Assembly: GCF_964019385.1 (NCBI RefSeq)
Contig: NC_088654.1
Span: 19,398,543-19,462,542, forward strand
Origin: Sycon ciliatum
Taxonomy: Eukaryota > Porifera > Calcarea > Leucosolenida > Sycettidae
Direction of reading: 5' to 3'
Length of the DNA: 64,000 nt
The notes beneath the pieces were generated by a model. That model was not told the DNA's origin. It made no database searches and saw only the letters and a list, made by a program, of their open reading frames with translations. How positions within the stretch are numbered: position 1 is the stretch's first letter; every line of letters begins with the position of its first letter. A program made the position numbers and the translations under genes. Below, one piece after another: positions 10,526-21,737 of the stretch.

Positions 10526-11349
10526 GGAGGTGTCTGGGTCATTAGTTATGATGTTGTGCCATGGAGAGTTGCGAAGGAAAGGTTGGAGGCGATGCCAGTC
10601 CACACTCTTGTAGCGCCAGACAGTTCGCGTTGCTGCAGGTTCCTGGCAAGGTAATATGCCTACAAAGTCGGATAGCACCATAACGTGGTAAGAACGCCCA
10701 ATAGGGGGTGTGGTGGTTGTCAATACTGGAGAGTTGAAGGCAGACATCACGAAATCAAGGGTGTTGTCGCCACGAGTAGGAGTCCGAACATGCTGAGTAA
10801 GAAGGTGCGCGGCACGAGTGGTGTCAAGGTCTTTGCCCGCCGGTGTGGTAGTAGAGATGTTCAGCGAGGCACGGTTGTGAACGTTAAAGTCCCCAGCAAG
10901 AATGAGACTAGATCCGTGTTGACGGGCCAAAGGAAGGGTGTCGTCGAGATAATGGATAAGTGAGAGGTCACCAGGCCCGCAAGAACCCAGCTGGTAGACA
11001 GCTCCCAGACAATCTTGGCGCTGAGCTGGATGGATTCTCACAAGACGTAATGCTGAGGAGGGGGGGGGGGGAGGGGAGGGGGGGGGGGCAGTTCATCGAT
11101 GATCAATGCTGGGAGAGTAGATCACACCCAGATTGCAATGCCACCACGGTTTGCTGTGCGGTCAAGCCAGAATGGAAGGCTATAGCCCGGGAATATCGTG
11201 TCCGACACTTGGACATTCTCTGTGGTGAACTTTGTTTCAGTTACCACTGCGACGTCAGTGTTGTGTTGTAGCAACGCGTGCTGGAAGTCGCCTAGCTTGC
11301 TACTTAACCCAAACGCATTTGTGCACAAGAGGCGAAATGGAGCAACCAT
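10523..11349 (-). pseudogene. LINE endonuclease (APE) region, 5' part of ORF2
   Basis: Read on the minus strand, 11349 to about 11122 gives LLCTNAFGLSSKLGDF and VVTETKF, the start of an AP-type endonuclease. After a G-rich interruption, 11041 to 10523 gives ILAGDFNVHNRA, RGDNTLDFVMS and GRSYHVMVLSD. These correspond to the GDFN, (R)xNxLD and SDHxxV blocks of LINE endonucleases that nick the target DNA; the last His block is altered. No reverse transcriptase follows. The LINE at 58-60 kb has the reverse transcriptase but lacks this region. Confidence 0.72.
11050..11094. repeat. G-rich homopurine run interrupting the LINE endonuclease
   Basis: A run of G with single A interruptions (about 40 bases) separates the two endonuclease pieces and shifts the frame between them. 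Confidence 0.8.
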
Positions 11350-11412
11350 GGAAGAAGTAGCGTGGAGAAAAACGAAAAATCCCCAAATGTAAACCTAGAG
11401 CTAGAGTTCCTA

Positions 11413-12144
11413 AGGCCGCGGTCAGACCAAGTGCGAATCAGCCATTCAGCAGAAAAAGCGCTTTTTGACGTCTTCGTTGCTACAGAAACGGCTTAATTTT
11501 CGGCTTCAGCCGTTTTCAAAGCGCTAATTTGGAGCGCTGAATGGATTCATCCACTTTCAGCCATTCTGGCGCAGTCGCGGGAAAAACAAAATTGTGCAAA
11601 TCAAAAGCACATCTTGCCATGGCACATGGATGCATCGTGTTCTGAAATATTCCGGCTTTCGTTGTTTGTTTCGTTGTTGGTCCAACTTTTTCATTGCCTG
11701 CTGTTTGTTATTGTCCCCATCTTTCCTTGTGCGCTTTCTACAAGGTATGATTTTGGTTCGGCAGCGTCAGACAAGGGGGACTATTGTGCGATCGAAGCAT
11801 GCAGACAACAGCACGGCGTCTAGTTCAGGATCCATGGCTGCACTTCAAGCTCAAACCTCCCTCAATCTTTCAAACAAGCACCTTGATTCCAATGAAGCTC
11901 CCAGTGCAGTACCAAAACTCTGCTGCAGCGCTGATTGCCGCGTACATGTTCAACAGAAAATAAAAATAAAAATTAATCGTAAAAATTCAAAAAAATCAAA
12001 TTCAAAAATGGACTCGAAGAAAAAACCTCTACAGCACGCAAACAAATCAGCGGATCTCATGGGTCGATGTGACCAACCACTTCATTCAGCATAAGCCACT
12101 TTCAGCACAAGCTGATAACAGCTTGTTTCGTGTGACCGCGGCCT
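11413..12144. mobile_element. TA-flanked MITE inserted in the LINE fragment
   Basis: A 732-bp segment with inverted ends AGGCCGCGGTCA at the left and TGACCGCGGCCT at the right. It is flanked by TA on both sides (11411-11412, 12145-12146) and interrupts LINE-derived sequence. Nothing resembling a transposase was found, so it is a non-autonomous element of a TA-targeting family; the superfamily is not assigned. Confidence 0.7.
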
Positions 12145-12146
12145 TA

Positions 12147-12640
12147 AAGCAAAATGTCCTAATAACGTGTTACTAAGATTTAAAAACTCCACATGTTCTG
12201 CTTCCTGCTTGCTGGACCACTTCTCGTCTTCTTTCTTCCACAGACTTCGGTGAATTCAGTTTCTGCTGAAGAGAAGGTCAAACTTTGATGCTGTTTGCTG
12301 CTGTTACCACTGCAATGTCAGTGTTGTGTTGTAGCAACGCGTACTGGAAGTCGCCTAGCTTGCTTCTTAACCTGAACGCATTTGTGCACAAGAGGTGATA
12401 TTAAAACGCCAAGTGTTCTACTTCCTGCTTGCTCCTCGTCTTCTTTCTTCCACAGACTTCAGTGAATTCAGTTTCTGCTGAAGGGGAGGTCAAACTTTGG
12501 TGCCGTTTTCTGTTGTTGTTTGCATTGCTGTTGCTCTTAGCGAACTCAGCCAGTAAGGCCATTGCTATGTCTTCTTCACTAGCAGGATCAGAGTGGGCCA
12601 GAGACGTGGTGGGGTTAGGCTGCTGTGGGAGAGGGCGGTG
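12147..12640 (-). repeat. Duplicated LINE ORF1/ORF2 junction sequence
   Basis: 12300-12395 repeats 11235-11335 (GTGTTGTGTTGTAGCAACGC and neighbours), and 12182-12285 resembles 12397-12500 (CTTCCTGCTTGCT...CAGACTTC.GTGAATTCAG). The LINE fragment therefore carries an internal tandem duplication of about 120 bp here. No intact reading frame was seen. Confidence 0.55.
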
Positions 12641-12658
12641 GCTCCTCTCTCTGACCCC

Positions 12659-13403
12659 TCAGCCCAGCTGCTGTCGGAGCACAGAGCTAGAGGCAGGTTC
12701 CGATTCCCCGGATGCATCCCATTCCGCATCCGACCCTTCTACAGCAGATGAATACGAGAACGGTTTGTCTAGCCCCACACCACTAGCACTGGCAAGCTGG
12801 CGGTTGGTTGTCGTACCAGAGGGAGAATGTTGGTCCAATGAACTTATACTTTGCCTTTTGTCCTGCTCCTCTTTCCGCATCCGACCCTCCTACAGCAGAT
12901 GAGTCCTGTTTGTCTGACCCCACGCCACTGGACAGTTGGCGGTTGGCTGTTGGATCCCGACACCATGGATTTCTTTGTATTCCGTCTGTGGGTCAGGTGA
13001 TCTGGACAGGCATTCGCCTCATTTCCGCCTTGCTGACATCGAAAACATGTTTGCGTTTGACCTTGGTACCAAACCCGTACCGTGGTACTACCGGAACCTA
13101 TACGCACAGCCGAATGAATGCTCTTCTTCAGGCTCATTCTTGCATGGCGGGTTCCCGTTTCAATTGAAAAATCACCATACTCCACGATTTGTCTTGTTTT
13201 TGGGCCATGAATATCTCCAATTGCCCCAAAGAACTTGCAACTGCTCCATCGTGTAAATGCAATGGGCATCCAAATACCGATACTGTGATTACTTCACTGC
13301 CGCTTTCAGTAACAGTTACATCATTACCGATTATTGACAAGCCGGAGGATGCAAGCCGGCCGCGTACGGCTCCACAGGACACGCTACGAGTGCTACGAGG
13401 CAC
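12659..13403 (-). pseudogene. LINE ORF1-like protein with Cys-rich knuckle
   Basis: Minus-strand frames give VITVSVFGCPLHLHDGAVAS (from 13403), then KTRQIVEYGDFSIETGTRHA and a knuckle TCFRCQQGGNEANACP (from 13269). A Ser/Asp/Glu-rich tail (12880-12659) follows. An RRM-like segment followed by a CCHC-type knuckle is typical of LINE ORF1 nucleic-acid chaperones. The frame changes at least twice, so this is a relic, in line with the endonuclease fragment on the same strand. Confidence 0.6.
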
Positions 13404-13468
13404 CAGCTAACCTCTCAGGCACTAATAAGCCATAAGGCCCTCCCTACCATGCACTAACCTATAATTAT

Positions 13469-13745
13469 TATTCACTGGTTTGAGGGAAAGACGCAAACGG
13501 GAAAAGTCCGAAGAATAAATTGACTGTCACGACCAGGACTCGAATCAAGGACCGTAGCTTTTGTAGCAAGGGATGCTCTAACCACTGAGGTATGGTGCAG
13601 CCCTCATCCCAGCAGAGACAGTTCGACATCCTCTTCAGACTTCGTAACTCGCACTTCCTGTGATTCCACACAGGCGGGTGTGACGCTGCCCTCACTGTAA
13701 CCCACACACTTCGCGTACAAAACTAGCATGCGGGGAGCCCCAAGT
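13469..13745 (-). mobile_element. tRNA-derived SINE, second copy
   Basis: The reverse complement matches the SINE at 770-1101 over the head (GACTTGGGGCTCCCCGC), A box (TACCTCAGTGG, 13582-13592), B box (GATTCGAGTCC, 13537-13547) and tail (AAACCAGTGAATA). Divergence of the body is moderate. Confidence 0.78.
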
Positions 13746-13747
13746 CA

Positions 13748-13858
13748 TCAAATATTTACTGGTTTGAGGGAAAGACGCAAATGGAAAAATCTGAAGAAAA
13801 AAATGATTGACTGTCACCACTAGGACTCGAACCAGGGCCACTCGTATGTACAGCCAGC
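13748..13858 (-). mobile_element. SINE 3' half joined to the second copy
   Basis: Immediately beside the previous copy lies another SINE 3' end with B box GGTTCGAGTCC (13822-13832) and the TCTTCAGA...AAACCAGTAAATATTT tail. It is in the same order as the composite unit at 770-1101, which supports a dimeric SINE. It is cut off near 13858. Confidence 0.7.
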
Positions 13859-13918
13859 GATTACATATATTTACATCAAAGGATAAGCAATACTTCGTAC
13901 CTTATTTCGGGCATAACT

Positions 13919-14136
13919 AGCAGCATTACCATCAGCTGTAAACCGGCCAGTAGTGTTAGCTGAGCTGGCGATGGGATGTGTTGTAGTGGCTTGGGTGGAT
14001 GCACTCATACAGGTCTGGCTAAGACCAAATGTAGTCTCTGCCGTAGTAGAAGGACCTGACATTGATGATGGTGATCTATCTGTGGAGGAGCAAGCTAAGG
14101 CTGCACCGGGCTGCAGACCAATGGGTTGTTGTGCAC
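13919..14136 (-). pseudogene. Partial third copy of the Ser/Thr-rich exon of the gene pair
   Basis: The minus strand reads LQPGAALACSS, SMSGPSTTAETTFGLSQTCM and TTTHPIASSANT, near-identical to the 5' half of the exons at 38365-38817 and 49116-49562. The acceptor (ATGGCAG|GTGCACAAC) is kept at 14136/14137. The 3' half is missing because similarity stops near 13919. The flank to about 14500 also matches intron sequence of both gene copies. This shows a third, dispersed fragment of the locus. Confidence 0.8.
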
Positions 14137-14889
14137 CTGCCATAAGTACACAAACACACAGACATGTCTGCATCCAAAAAACGATTATGCGATTTCAGGT
14201 TGCTACATTTGTATAAGCGTGCAAACACTCATACATCAAATTCCATTGACTTTATTCAAGAATGTTTCCATGGTGAATGGCTGGTGCCATGACACCTCAG
14301 TACATACCAATGTTTTCAAGCATATTTCACATTCACCATAAAGCTTACGAGACAGGACATAGAAAATGTACTTGGTCCGCGTCAGCAATGTTGTCGCCTA
14401 TCTTTCGACAATTTGAACTTAGACTTCGGACATCAACGCGTGCACTTGAAGTGATAAAACTTGCTACGATGGACGGTATGGTATAGAATGACAACTAGCT
14501 ATGAGGAATTTATTGTCCAAGGAAGGGTTCATACTATTTTCGGTCCTCCTGGTCGCTGCTCTCGGCGCTGGTGACAAATATTTTTGCTCGGGATCGACTC
14601 TGTTGCTTTTGCAAGCTCATCTATGTTCGTCTCCGCTGCCTGACTATTTTCTAAAGAGAGGTCGATCGTGACGGTCGCCTTCTCTATAGAACTTCGCGTG
14701 GGCAGCACGACAGCCTGTGTGGTTCAAATCAGACGCCGTTCTTTGCAAGATTTTATTTTTACTGTGACTCTTGGTCTGTTGTCAGGCTACGTAGGGAATA
14801 TTCACCAATGCCTGACCCGACTGGACGCGTGGGGGATTCGTCTTTCCATGCCCATGTAAGCTCCCAGCAGCCAACATCAGCTCTCCAAC
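14137..14889. other. Duplicated intron flank, then unassigned sequence
   Basis: 14137-14500 is similar to intron sequence at 38818-39150, 40920-41200 and 48700-49080 (GAATGGCTGGTGCCATGACA is a marker). From about 14500 to the BEL element I see no gene or repeat. Confidence 0.6.
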
Positions 14890-15525
14890 TGTTACAGACA
14901 CTTTGCACATGACTTCACAATTATTGTATTTGCTCGTTCGAATGTATTTGTATTTTGTTTCTCTCACCTTTCACTGTTCCCGAGTTGATCACGTACCTGC
15001 GTGCTCCACTCTGCTGCAGTTAGAGGCAGCTACTCTACATGCAGTCGAGACGATTCTATTGTGTATCTGCTGCATGTCTTCTTGACAATATCTGTCCAGC
15101 TCTAAATAATTATAATTAAATTCCGCTCTAGCTCTCTTCTCTCTTCTTCTCTTCGATTTATTTATTTTCGCTCCTCTCAGTTATTTTTGTTTTGTTTGTA
15201 TTTTGTACTAGTTTCGGTACGCTATCGCTCTATCTGCATGATGCGATGCAGTTTATGGATGTCGTCACTCCTTGGGGCGCCGTGCCTGCACCTTTGGGGC
15301 GCAGTGCACCGGATGCGCAGTGACCTCTACGATGTACGCCAGAGCTAGGCATCTTTTTTGGCTGCATGTTTCCTTTTGCGATGCCAGCTTTTCTGCTTGA
15401 AGCTTCATGTACACGTGTTGCTCTTTGCTTTTCAGAACTCTTGCAGATTCAGTTTATTCCACTTTGTAAAGAACAACTAATGGTTCGAAGGAAATCTTGT
15501 CTACCATGGCCAGAGGGCCACAACA
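14890..15525 (+). repeat. BEL 5' LTR
   Basis: 636 bp, TGTT...AACA ends, aligned along its length with 21112-21737. Differences include small indels such as an extra AGAACA in the 3' LTR, so the insertion is not recent. The sequence right after it, TGGTCCTGAGCAGTTC, is where a primer-binding site is expected; the tRNA was not identified. Confidence 0.88.
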
Positions 15526-15580
15526 TGGTCCTGAGCAGTTCTAAAGAAATATACAGTCTTGAGATTACAGAAACACAGCA

Positions 15581-16861
15581 ATGTTGCTACGAAATCGCAG
15601 GGGTAAGGGCGAAACGGATATGGCCGATGTCGTCGAGCAGGCTGCTGAGATGGAGTTGCCAGCATCCCCTGCCTCACTCGCATCATCGATGAGATCGTCC
15701 TCCACAGTAAAACGGCAAAAAGCGGAAGCCAATTTGGAAATGGCACGGCGTTTGATGGCAATTGAGCAGGCGGATGCCCAAGAAAGACTGGATAGGCAGA
15801 GGTGTTTGCTTCAATTGGAGTTGGAGGTGAGCCACGCCCAAATCGAAAACACCCTGTCCGCTCGTTGCAAACAATCGTCGCGTCCTGCATCCAGTATACC
15901 GACTCAGCATTTGAGGCCGTTGTTGGCATCCTCAACAACCCTATGAGCAGCGTCGTTGACAGGCTCTGGCCAGGAGAATATAGTAGAAGTAAGCTGATCT
16001 CAGCCATGATTAGAAACAGTCTGTAAACTTCCGGGAAAGTCCGCCTTGACAGCTACTAGGCATTGGGTAGAGACCCAGAACCCTGGCAATGCACACGCCA
16101 CACTTGCGGCAGAGACAACAGCAACAAAGCCAGCTCAGAAGAGTCCTGAGGCTGGAAGCCAGCTAACAGCGCAAGCAGCAAACTGCATGCAGAAGTTCCT
16201 GATCCGACAGACGGTTGGTCGTAACTTGCCGGCGTACTCTGGCGACTCGGAGGAGTGGCCCATATTCACCTCTACCTACCAGAGGACGTCAGACGAGTGC
16301 GAGGTTTTGCCATCGGAAAATGTAATTCGTCTGCAACGTTTTCTAAAAGGCCCAGCCAAGGCTGCCGTCGGAGCAATACTGAACGTGCCGGAGAACCTGC
16401 CAACTGTACTCCAGGTCCTGAAAAGCAGGTTTGGCCGACCGGATGCAGTGATTGCTGCCATGATCAGTAAAGCCAAGGCCATTGGACAGGTCAAGCTAGG
16501 AGACTTTGATAGTCTCATCAACCTGTCCACTGCTGTGACGCCTCTAGTAACTACCATGGAGCACCTTCGAAATAAAGGACACATGTACAACCCTCAGCTA
16601 CGCCAAGAGCTTGTTGGTAGGTTGCCAACATCCCAGCGGCTGCAGTGGGGAGAGGTACTTGTGCGTCCGGGTAGCCATAACATCAGCTTGCGAGTGTTTT
16701 CTATGTGGCTGGCGGACAAGGCTGAAGCAGGTGTGCGCGTCGTGGATCTGCCGGGTACCCAAACCGACAAGACGCAGATGGTGTACAGTCATCAGGAAGT
16801 TTCGACAGTGTATAGCACAGCAGAAGCGACGGCACCAGCAAGTGCAGCCAGTAAGAAGTAG
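15581..16861 (+). pseudogene. BEL gag
   Basis: 15581-15946 gives a charged coiled-coil-like N-terminus (LEMARRLMAIEQADAQERLD), then a stop. 16046-16861 gives the DUF1759-type gag core with NLPAYSGDSEEWPIFTSTYQ, LKGPAKAAVGAILNVPENLP and LQVLKSRFGRPDAVI. Gag forms the retroelement particle. The frame is interrupted between the two parts, and the gag runs into a stop at 16859 before the knuckle region. Confidence 0.82.
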
Positions 16862-16885
16862 TCAGCCTGGCTTTGCTGTAAACAA

Positions 16886-17245
16886 ATGCAGCATGCCCTC
16901 GGCGAGTGTTCAGCATTCAAGAAGCTTGGCCAGAAAGCCCAATTTGAGCTGGTCATACGTCACCGTCTTTGTTTTTCTTGCCTGGCCAGTGGACACGCTA
17001 CCAGGGAGTGTGGCAGCAGGAAGCAGTGCAGTGAGCTGGACTGCAAGTGCCACCATCATGTGCTCCTGTGCAAGGGCAAGGCTGCAGAGAAGCCAGTCGA
17101 CACTTGTGGGCACACCGGTATTCCTGGTACAACCCGAGTATTGCTGAGAGTGTTGCCAGTGACGGTTAGTGGCCCAAAGGGCTGTGTGAAGACACTTGCT
17201 CTGCTGGACGAAGCCTCAACTGTCACGCTAATGGACAATACCTGA
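16886..17245 (+). pseudogene. BEL zinc knuckle and aspartic protease region
   Basis: The frame reads LCFSCLASGHATREC, a CCHC-type knuckle, then a second Cys/His cluster (CSELDCKCHHHVLLC). The protease motif is ALLDEASTVTLMD at the family's LLDxxSxxTL position. It stops at 17245, before the protease domain would end. Confidence 0.78.
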
Positions 17246-17540
17246 GCGGATGACATAGGCGCTGTTTGGACAGTCTGATCCCCTGCATATGGCATGGACG
17301 AATTCGACGACGCACACGGACAACTCGTCATGCAGAGTCTCTGTTTTGGTCAATGGCACCGATGCCACCCAGCATCAAATGGATGGTGTGAGAACAGCCA
17401 AGGACCTCGAGTTGCATTCGCAGTCAATAGATGGCAGAGAGCTGGCGAGTCGACGGCCTTTTATAGATGACTCCAGAGTGGCATGATACCCAGCAGTACA
17501 ACCGAGGATACTCACCGGGCAAGACAACGGACACCTCACA

Positions 17541-18873
17541 GTGGCACGTGAAGTCGTCGAAGGCCCGCCAAATGTACCTATGCTGACGAGAACACTTCTT
17601 GGTTGGGTAGTGCACGGTCGCATTGGAGCTCGGACTCACCAAGATCAACTCGAACCGGAGGCAATCTACCACATCTGGCAGCCTGAGTCGGATTTGCACC
17701 AACTAGTGAAGGAGTCATTCACCATTGAGAACTTTGGCGTTGTACTGTCTGCTTCTGCCGGCAAGCCAAAGGCCATGATCCGTGCTGAAAGTATCCTGCA
17801 CGACACCACGGTTCGCGTTGGTGACCGGTATGAGAGAGGCCTCCTCTGGAAGTCAGATCAGCCCAAGCTTCCACCCAGCCAAGACATGGCTTTCAACCGT
17901 CTAATGGGCATAAAAAGAAAGATGGCTAAGTCTCCAGAATTCGCAGCAGAGTATGCCCAGAAGATCGATGAGTACGTTCAGAAAGGCTACGCTCGTAAGC
18001 TAACACCAGCAGAGGCTGCCGAGCAAACCGCACATACCTGATACTTACCGCATTTCGCTGTGTTCATTTCGAACAAGCCCCGAGAAGCTACGTTTTGTAT
18101 TCGACGCGGCCGCCAAAGCTAGAGGGATGTCACTAAATAATGCACTGTTCCCAGGCCCAGATTTGCTGAACCAGCTCGTGCGTGTCCTGATGAAGTTCCG
18201 CCAACGTGCTATTGCCTTTGCGGCTGACATCAAAGACATGTTTCATCAAGTTTGGATACGCCTAGAAGACCAGCCAGCTCAGCGCTTCCTGTGGCGACAA
18301 CCTGGTGAGACTGGCCCGCCTGACACGTTCGTCATGGAAGTCATGATTTTTGGCGCATCGTCATCGCCATGCTCCGCGCAGTTCACAATGCGGCGCAATG
18401 CTGAGGAGCACCGTGAGGAATTTGCTGCTGTAGCCACAGCATGTGACGAGAACTACTACATGGACAACTACCTGGACAGTGTCGACACTACCGACCAGGC
18501 GGTACAGCGTGTAGCCAATACCATTGAGATCCTGCAGCGAGGCGGATTTACGATCCGCAACTGGATAAGCAACTGTAGCGAAGTGATGATGAGTGTGCCA
18601 GCTGATATGAGAGCAGCTGGAGTCGTTGACCTCAGCTCACAATTGCCGGTAGAGCGCATGCTGGGTCTTCGGTGGGATCCAAACAGTGACGAGTTCCTGT
18701 TTCAACTCAACGTGACACGCCGAGAGCAGCTGTGTGCCGCGCATCCCACCAAGCAACCCTACTCAGCATTGTCATGTCAGTTTGGACCCGCTAGGCTTCC
18801 TGTCTGCGCTTTTCATTGCCGCACGGATACTCCTCCAGGACATCTAGTTGAGTGGCATCGGTTGGGATTATAA
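17541..18873 (+). pseudogene. BEL reverse transcriptase, active site YMDN
   Basis: 17541-18041 covers the segment before the RT, with PPSQDMAFNRLMGIKRKMAK. It ends at a TGA where Trp is expected before YLPHF. After a frameshift, 18127-18873 reads AIAFAADIKDMFHQVWIRLE (first catalytic Asp present), FGASSSPCSAQFTM and YYMDNYLDSV. The usual second Asp of the YxDD box is Asn here, which would abolish activity. Confidence 0.85.
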
Positions 18874-19420
18874 GATTCCACCCGAGCTGCTATCGCGCTG
18901 GCAGAATTCGTGTAGACAGCTGCTGGAGGTCAGCCAGTTCAGTATCTCACGCGCATACTCCTGTTTCACGTCGTCCGCTACTGACTTGTCTCTACATGAC
19001 ATTGTGTTCTGCGATGCCAGCAGCAAAGCGTTTGCGGCAGTGGAGTACCTGAGAGTCGAGCACACAGATGACATCGAGTGCAGCTTGGTTGCCGCCAAGA
19101 CTAGTGTAGCCCCGCTGAAACCAACATCCATTCCACGTCTGGAGCTCCAAGCTGCGGTGCTTGGCTGTCGACTCGCCCAGATGTTAGCCCAAGAGCATGG
19201 GCTTAAGTGGCACAGCACCTGTTTCTGGTCAGACTCCAGAACCGTTCTCCAATGGATCAAGTCAGATGCGCGACAGTTCAAGCCGTTTGTCGCTCACCGA
19301 GTAGCTGAGATCTGCGACGCAAGTGAGGCCAGCAGTTGGCACTGGATACCAACACTGCTGAATGTTGCAGATGATGCATCTCGTGGTATCTCCATGCACG
19401 AACTGAGCTGCGGCCGATAG
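18848..19420 (+). pseudogene. BEL RNase H
   Basis: This frame reads IVFCDASSKAFAAVEYLR with the catalytic Asp, then IPRLELQAAVLGCRLAQML and WSDSRTVLQWI. These match the Asp-Glu-Asp pattern of BEL RNase H. It is in another frame from the RT, so a frameshift lies near 18850. Confidence 0.82.
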
Positions 19421-19441
19421 AAGTCTGGTCCGGATTTTCTA

Positions 19442-21051
19442 ATGCAGTCACGGGAAGCGTGGCCAGCTGCACCCGCAACGTCGGATGAGTGCATCGACGC
19501 GACCGAAGTGAAGAAAGAGTTCGTTGCGGCGACAACATCCCTGCCAATGCCCCTGCAATTTGCCGAATCGCTGCCTGACGTCAACCGTGTCTCGTCATGG
19601 AAACGTCTCATCTGCACAACCGCGAATGTAGCCAGGTTCATCGCAAACACTCGGGCCAGAGTTCGCGGACAAACTGTCAAATCAATCGCAGCCATATCAG
19701 CCAAGGAAATGGATGCGGCCGAGCAGCTCTGGATGAAATCTGTGCAGGCAGAGTGTTTTGCCGTAGAAGTGGCATTGTTGAGCGATGGCCAGCCTGTCAG
19801 CACCAGCAGTCGTCTACGACAGCTAGCACCAGCCATTGATGAGGACGGGATTCTGCGGGTTCAGGGTGCCTCACACATGCAACGGAAATGGCGTACAGTG
19901 CAAAACACCCGGCAATCCTGTGTCCGAAGCATAGGTACACACAGCTTCTAGTCCATGAATACCACCTGCGTTCTGGCCATCATGGACACGAGAAGACATT
20001 GAATGAGCTTCGCCAGCAGTACTGGGTGACAACGGGTCGAGCAGCTGTGAAGCGAGCATGGTCTGAGTGTCAATACTGCAAGAACCAACGAACCAATCCC
20101 AAGCTACCTGTAATGGGAAATCTACCTGTCCAGCGCTTGACCCCGTTCCTGCGACCATTCACGTTCACCGGGCTGTACTATTTCAGACTGTTGCACATCA
20201 AGATCGGGAGGCGCCGCGAACTATGCTACGGTGCGTTGTTCACATGTCTGAGTACTCGCGCTGTACATTTGGAAGTGGCTCACTCTCTGAACACTGATAG
20301 TGCCATCATGGCAATCAGGCGAATGGGCGACCGGCGAGGTTGCCCCCAAGAAATCCACTCAGATAAAGGAACCAATTTCCGAGGAGCTGACAGGGAGCTG
20401 AAGGCAGCATTGGAAGATTTCCGCCAAGACCGACTACCTGCTGAGTGTTCCAGTAAGGGCATCTCATGGCACTTCAACCCGCCACTTGCTCCCCAGATGG
20501 GTGGAAGCTGGGAGCGCCTCGTCAGAGCAGTGAAGATCGCTGTGAAATCCGTCATGAAGGAGCGTGTCGTGACAGAAGAAGTCCTAGCCCCGGTATTCGC
20601 TGAAGCCGAGCAACTCATGAATTGTCGGCCGCTGACTCACGTCTCAGTAGATCCTGATGATCATGATCCCCTCACACCCAACCACTTCCTCATTGGGTCC
20701 AGTAGTGTGACTAGTCGGCCAGGCGTGTTTGTAGATGCTGATCTGTGCCTGAGGAAGCACTGGCGGATTGCACAGAAGATCACCGACGAATTCTGGAAGA
20801 GGTGGATCTTGGAATACTGGCCAAAACTCACCAGGCGGAGGAAATGGCAGGACGGGACACCGTCGCTGGCTGTAGGTGATGTCGTGGTGGTCGTTGACAG
20901 CAACCAGCCACGAGGGCAGTGGCCTCGGGGCCGACTGGAGGCTGTACACCCGAGCAGTGATGGTGTTGTGCGAGTAGCAGATGTCCGCACCAAGTCTGGA
21001 CTGTACCGGCGCCCAGTCGTCAAGCTTGCCAAGCTGGACGTGCTGGGCTGA
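19442..21051 (+). pseudogene. BEL integrase with first catalytic Asp replaced
   Basis: 19442-19951 is the linker before integrase. 19888-21051 is an open frame in a different phase. It has an H2C2 zinc-binding part (HEYHLRSGHHGHEKTL...CQYCKNQ), a catalytic core with IHSDKGTNFRGA and PQMGGSWERLVR, and the C-terminal block LAVGDVVVVVDSNQPRGQWP typical of BEL. At the first Asp position (family G(V/I)DYFGP) this copy reads GLYYFRL, so Tyr replaces Asp and integration should fail. Confidence 0.85.
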
Positions 21052-21111
21052 GTTTGTTTGTGACTTGTAACAGGTCATCGGTACCCTGTTACCAGGGGGG
21101 GGGGGGGAGAA

Positions 21112-21737
21112 TGTTACAGACACTTGCACATGAATTCATGATTATTGTGTTTGCTCGTTCGAATATATTTGTATTTTGTTTCTCTCACCTTTCACTGCTC
21201 CCGAGTTGATCACGTACCTGCGTGCTCCACTCTGCTGCAGTTAGAGGCAGCTACTCTACATGCAGTCGCGTCGATTCTATTGTGTATCTGCATGTCTCCT
21301 TGACAATATTTGTCCAGCTCTAAATAATTAGAATTAAATTCCTTCTCTCTTCTCTCTCTCTTCTTCTCTTCGATTCATTTATTTTCGCTTCTCTCAGTTA
21401 TTTTGTTTTGTTTGTACTTTGTACGCTATCGCTCTATCTGTATGATGCGATGCAGTTTAAGGATGTCGTCACTCCTTGGGGCGCCGTGCCTGCACCTTTG
21501 GGGCGCAGTGCACTGGATGCGCAGTGACCTCTACGATGTACGCCAGAGCTAGGCATCTTTTTTTGGCTGCATGTTTCCTTTTGCGTTGCCAGCTTTTCTG
21601 TTTGAAGCTACATGTACACGTGTCGCTCTTTGCTTTTCAGAACTCTTTGAGATTCAGTTTTATTCCACTTTGTAAAGAACAAGAACAAGAAATGGTTCAA
21701 AGGAAATCTTGTCTACCATGGCCAAAGGGCCGCAACA
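21112..21737 (+). repeat. BEL 3' LTR
   Basis: 626 bp, same ends as the 5' LTR, directly after the G-rich polypurine tract. Confidence 0.88.

Larger units (their letters stand above)
14890..21737 (+). mobile_element. BEL/Pao LTR retrotransposon, full length but degenerate
   Basis: The element spans 6.85 kb with LTRs at 14890-15525 and 21112-21737, both starting TGTTACAGACA and ending CAACA. Gag (DUF1759 type), knuckle/protease, reverse transcriptase, RNase H and integrase follow in the BEL order. A G-rich polypurine tract (21095-21110) precedes the 3' LTR. Several frameshifts and stops are present and key residues are replaced. No 5-bp target duplication is visible (CCAAC left, GACAG right), so one end may have been rearranged. 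Confidence 0.92.
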
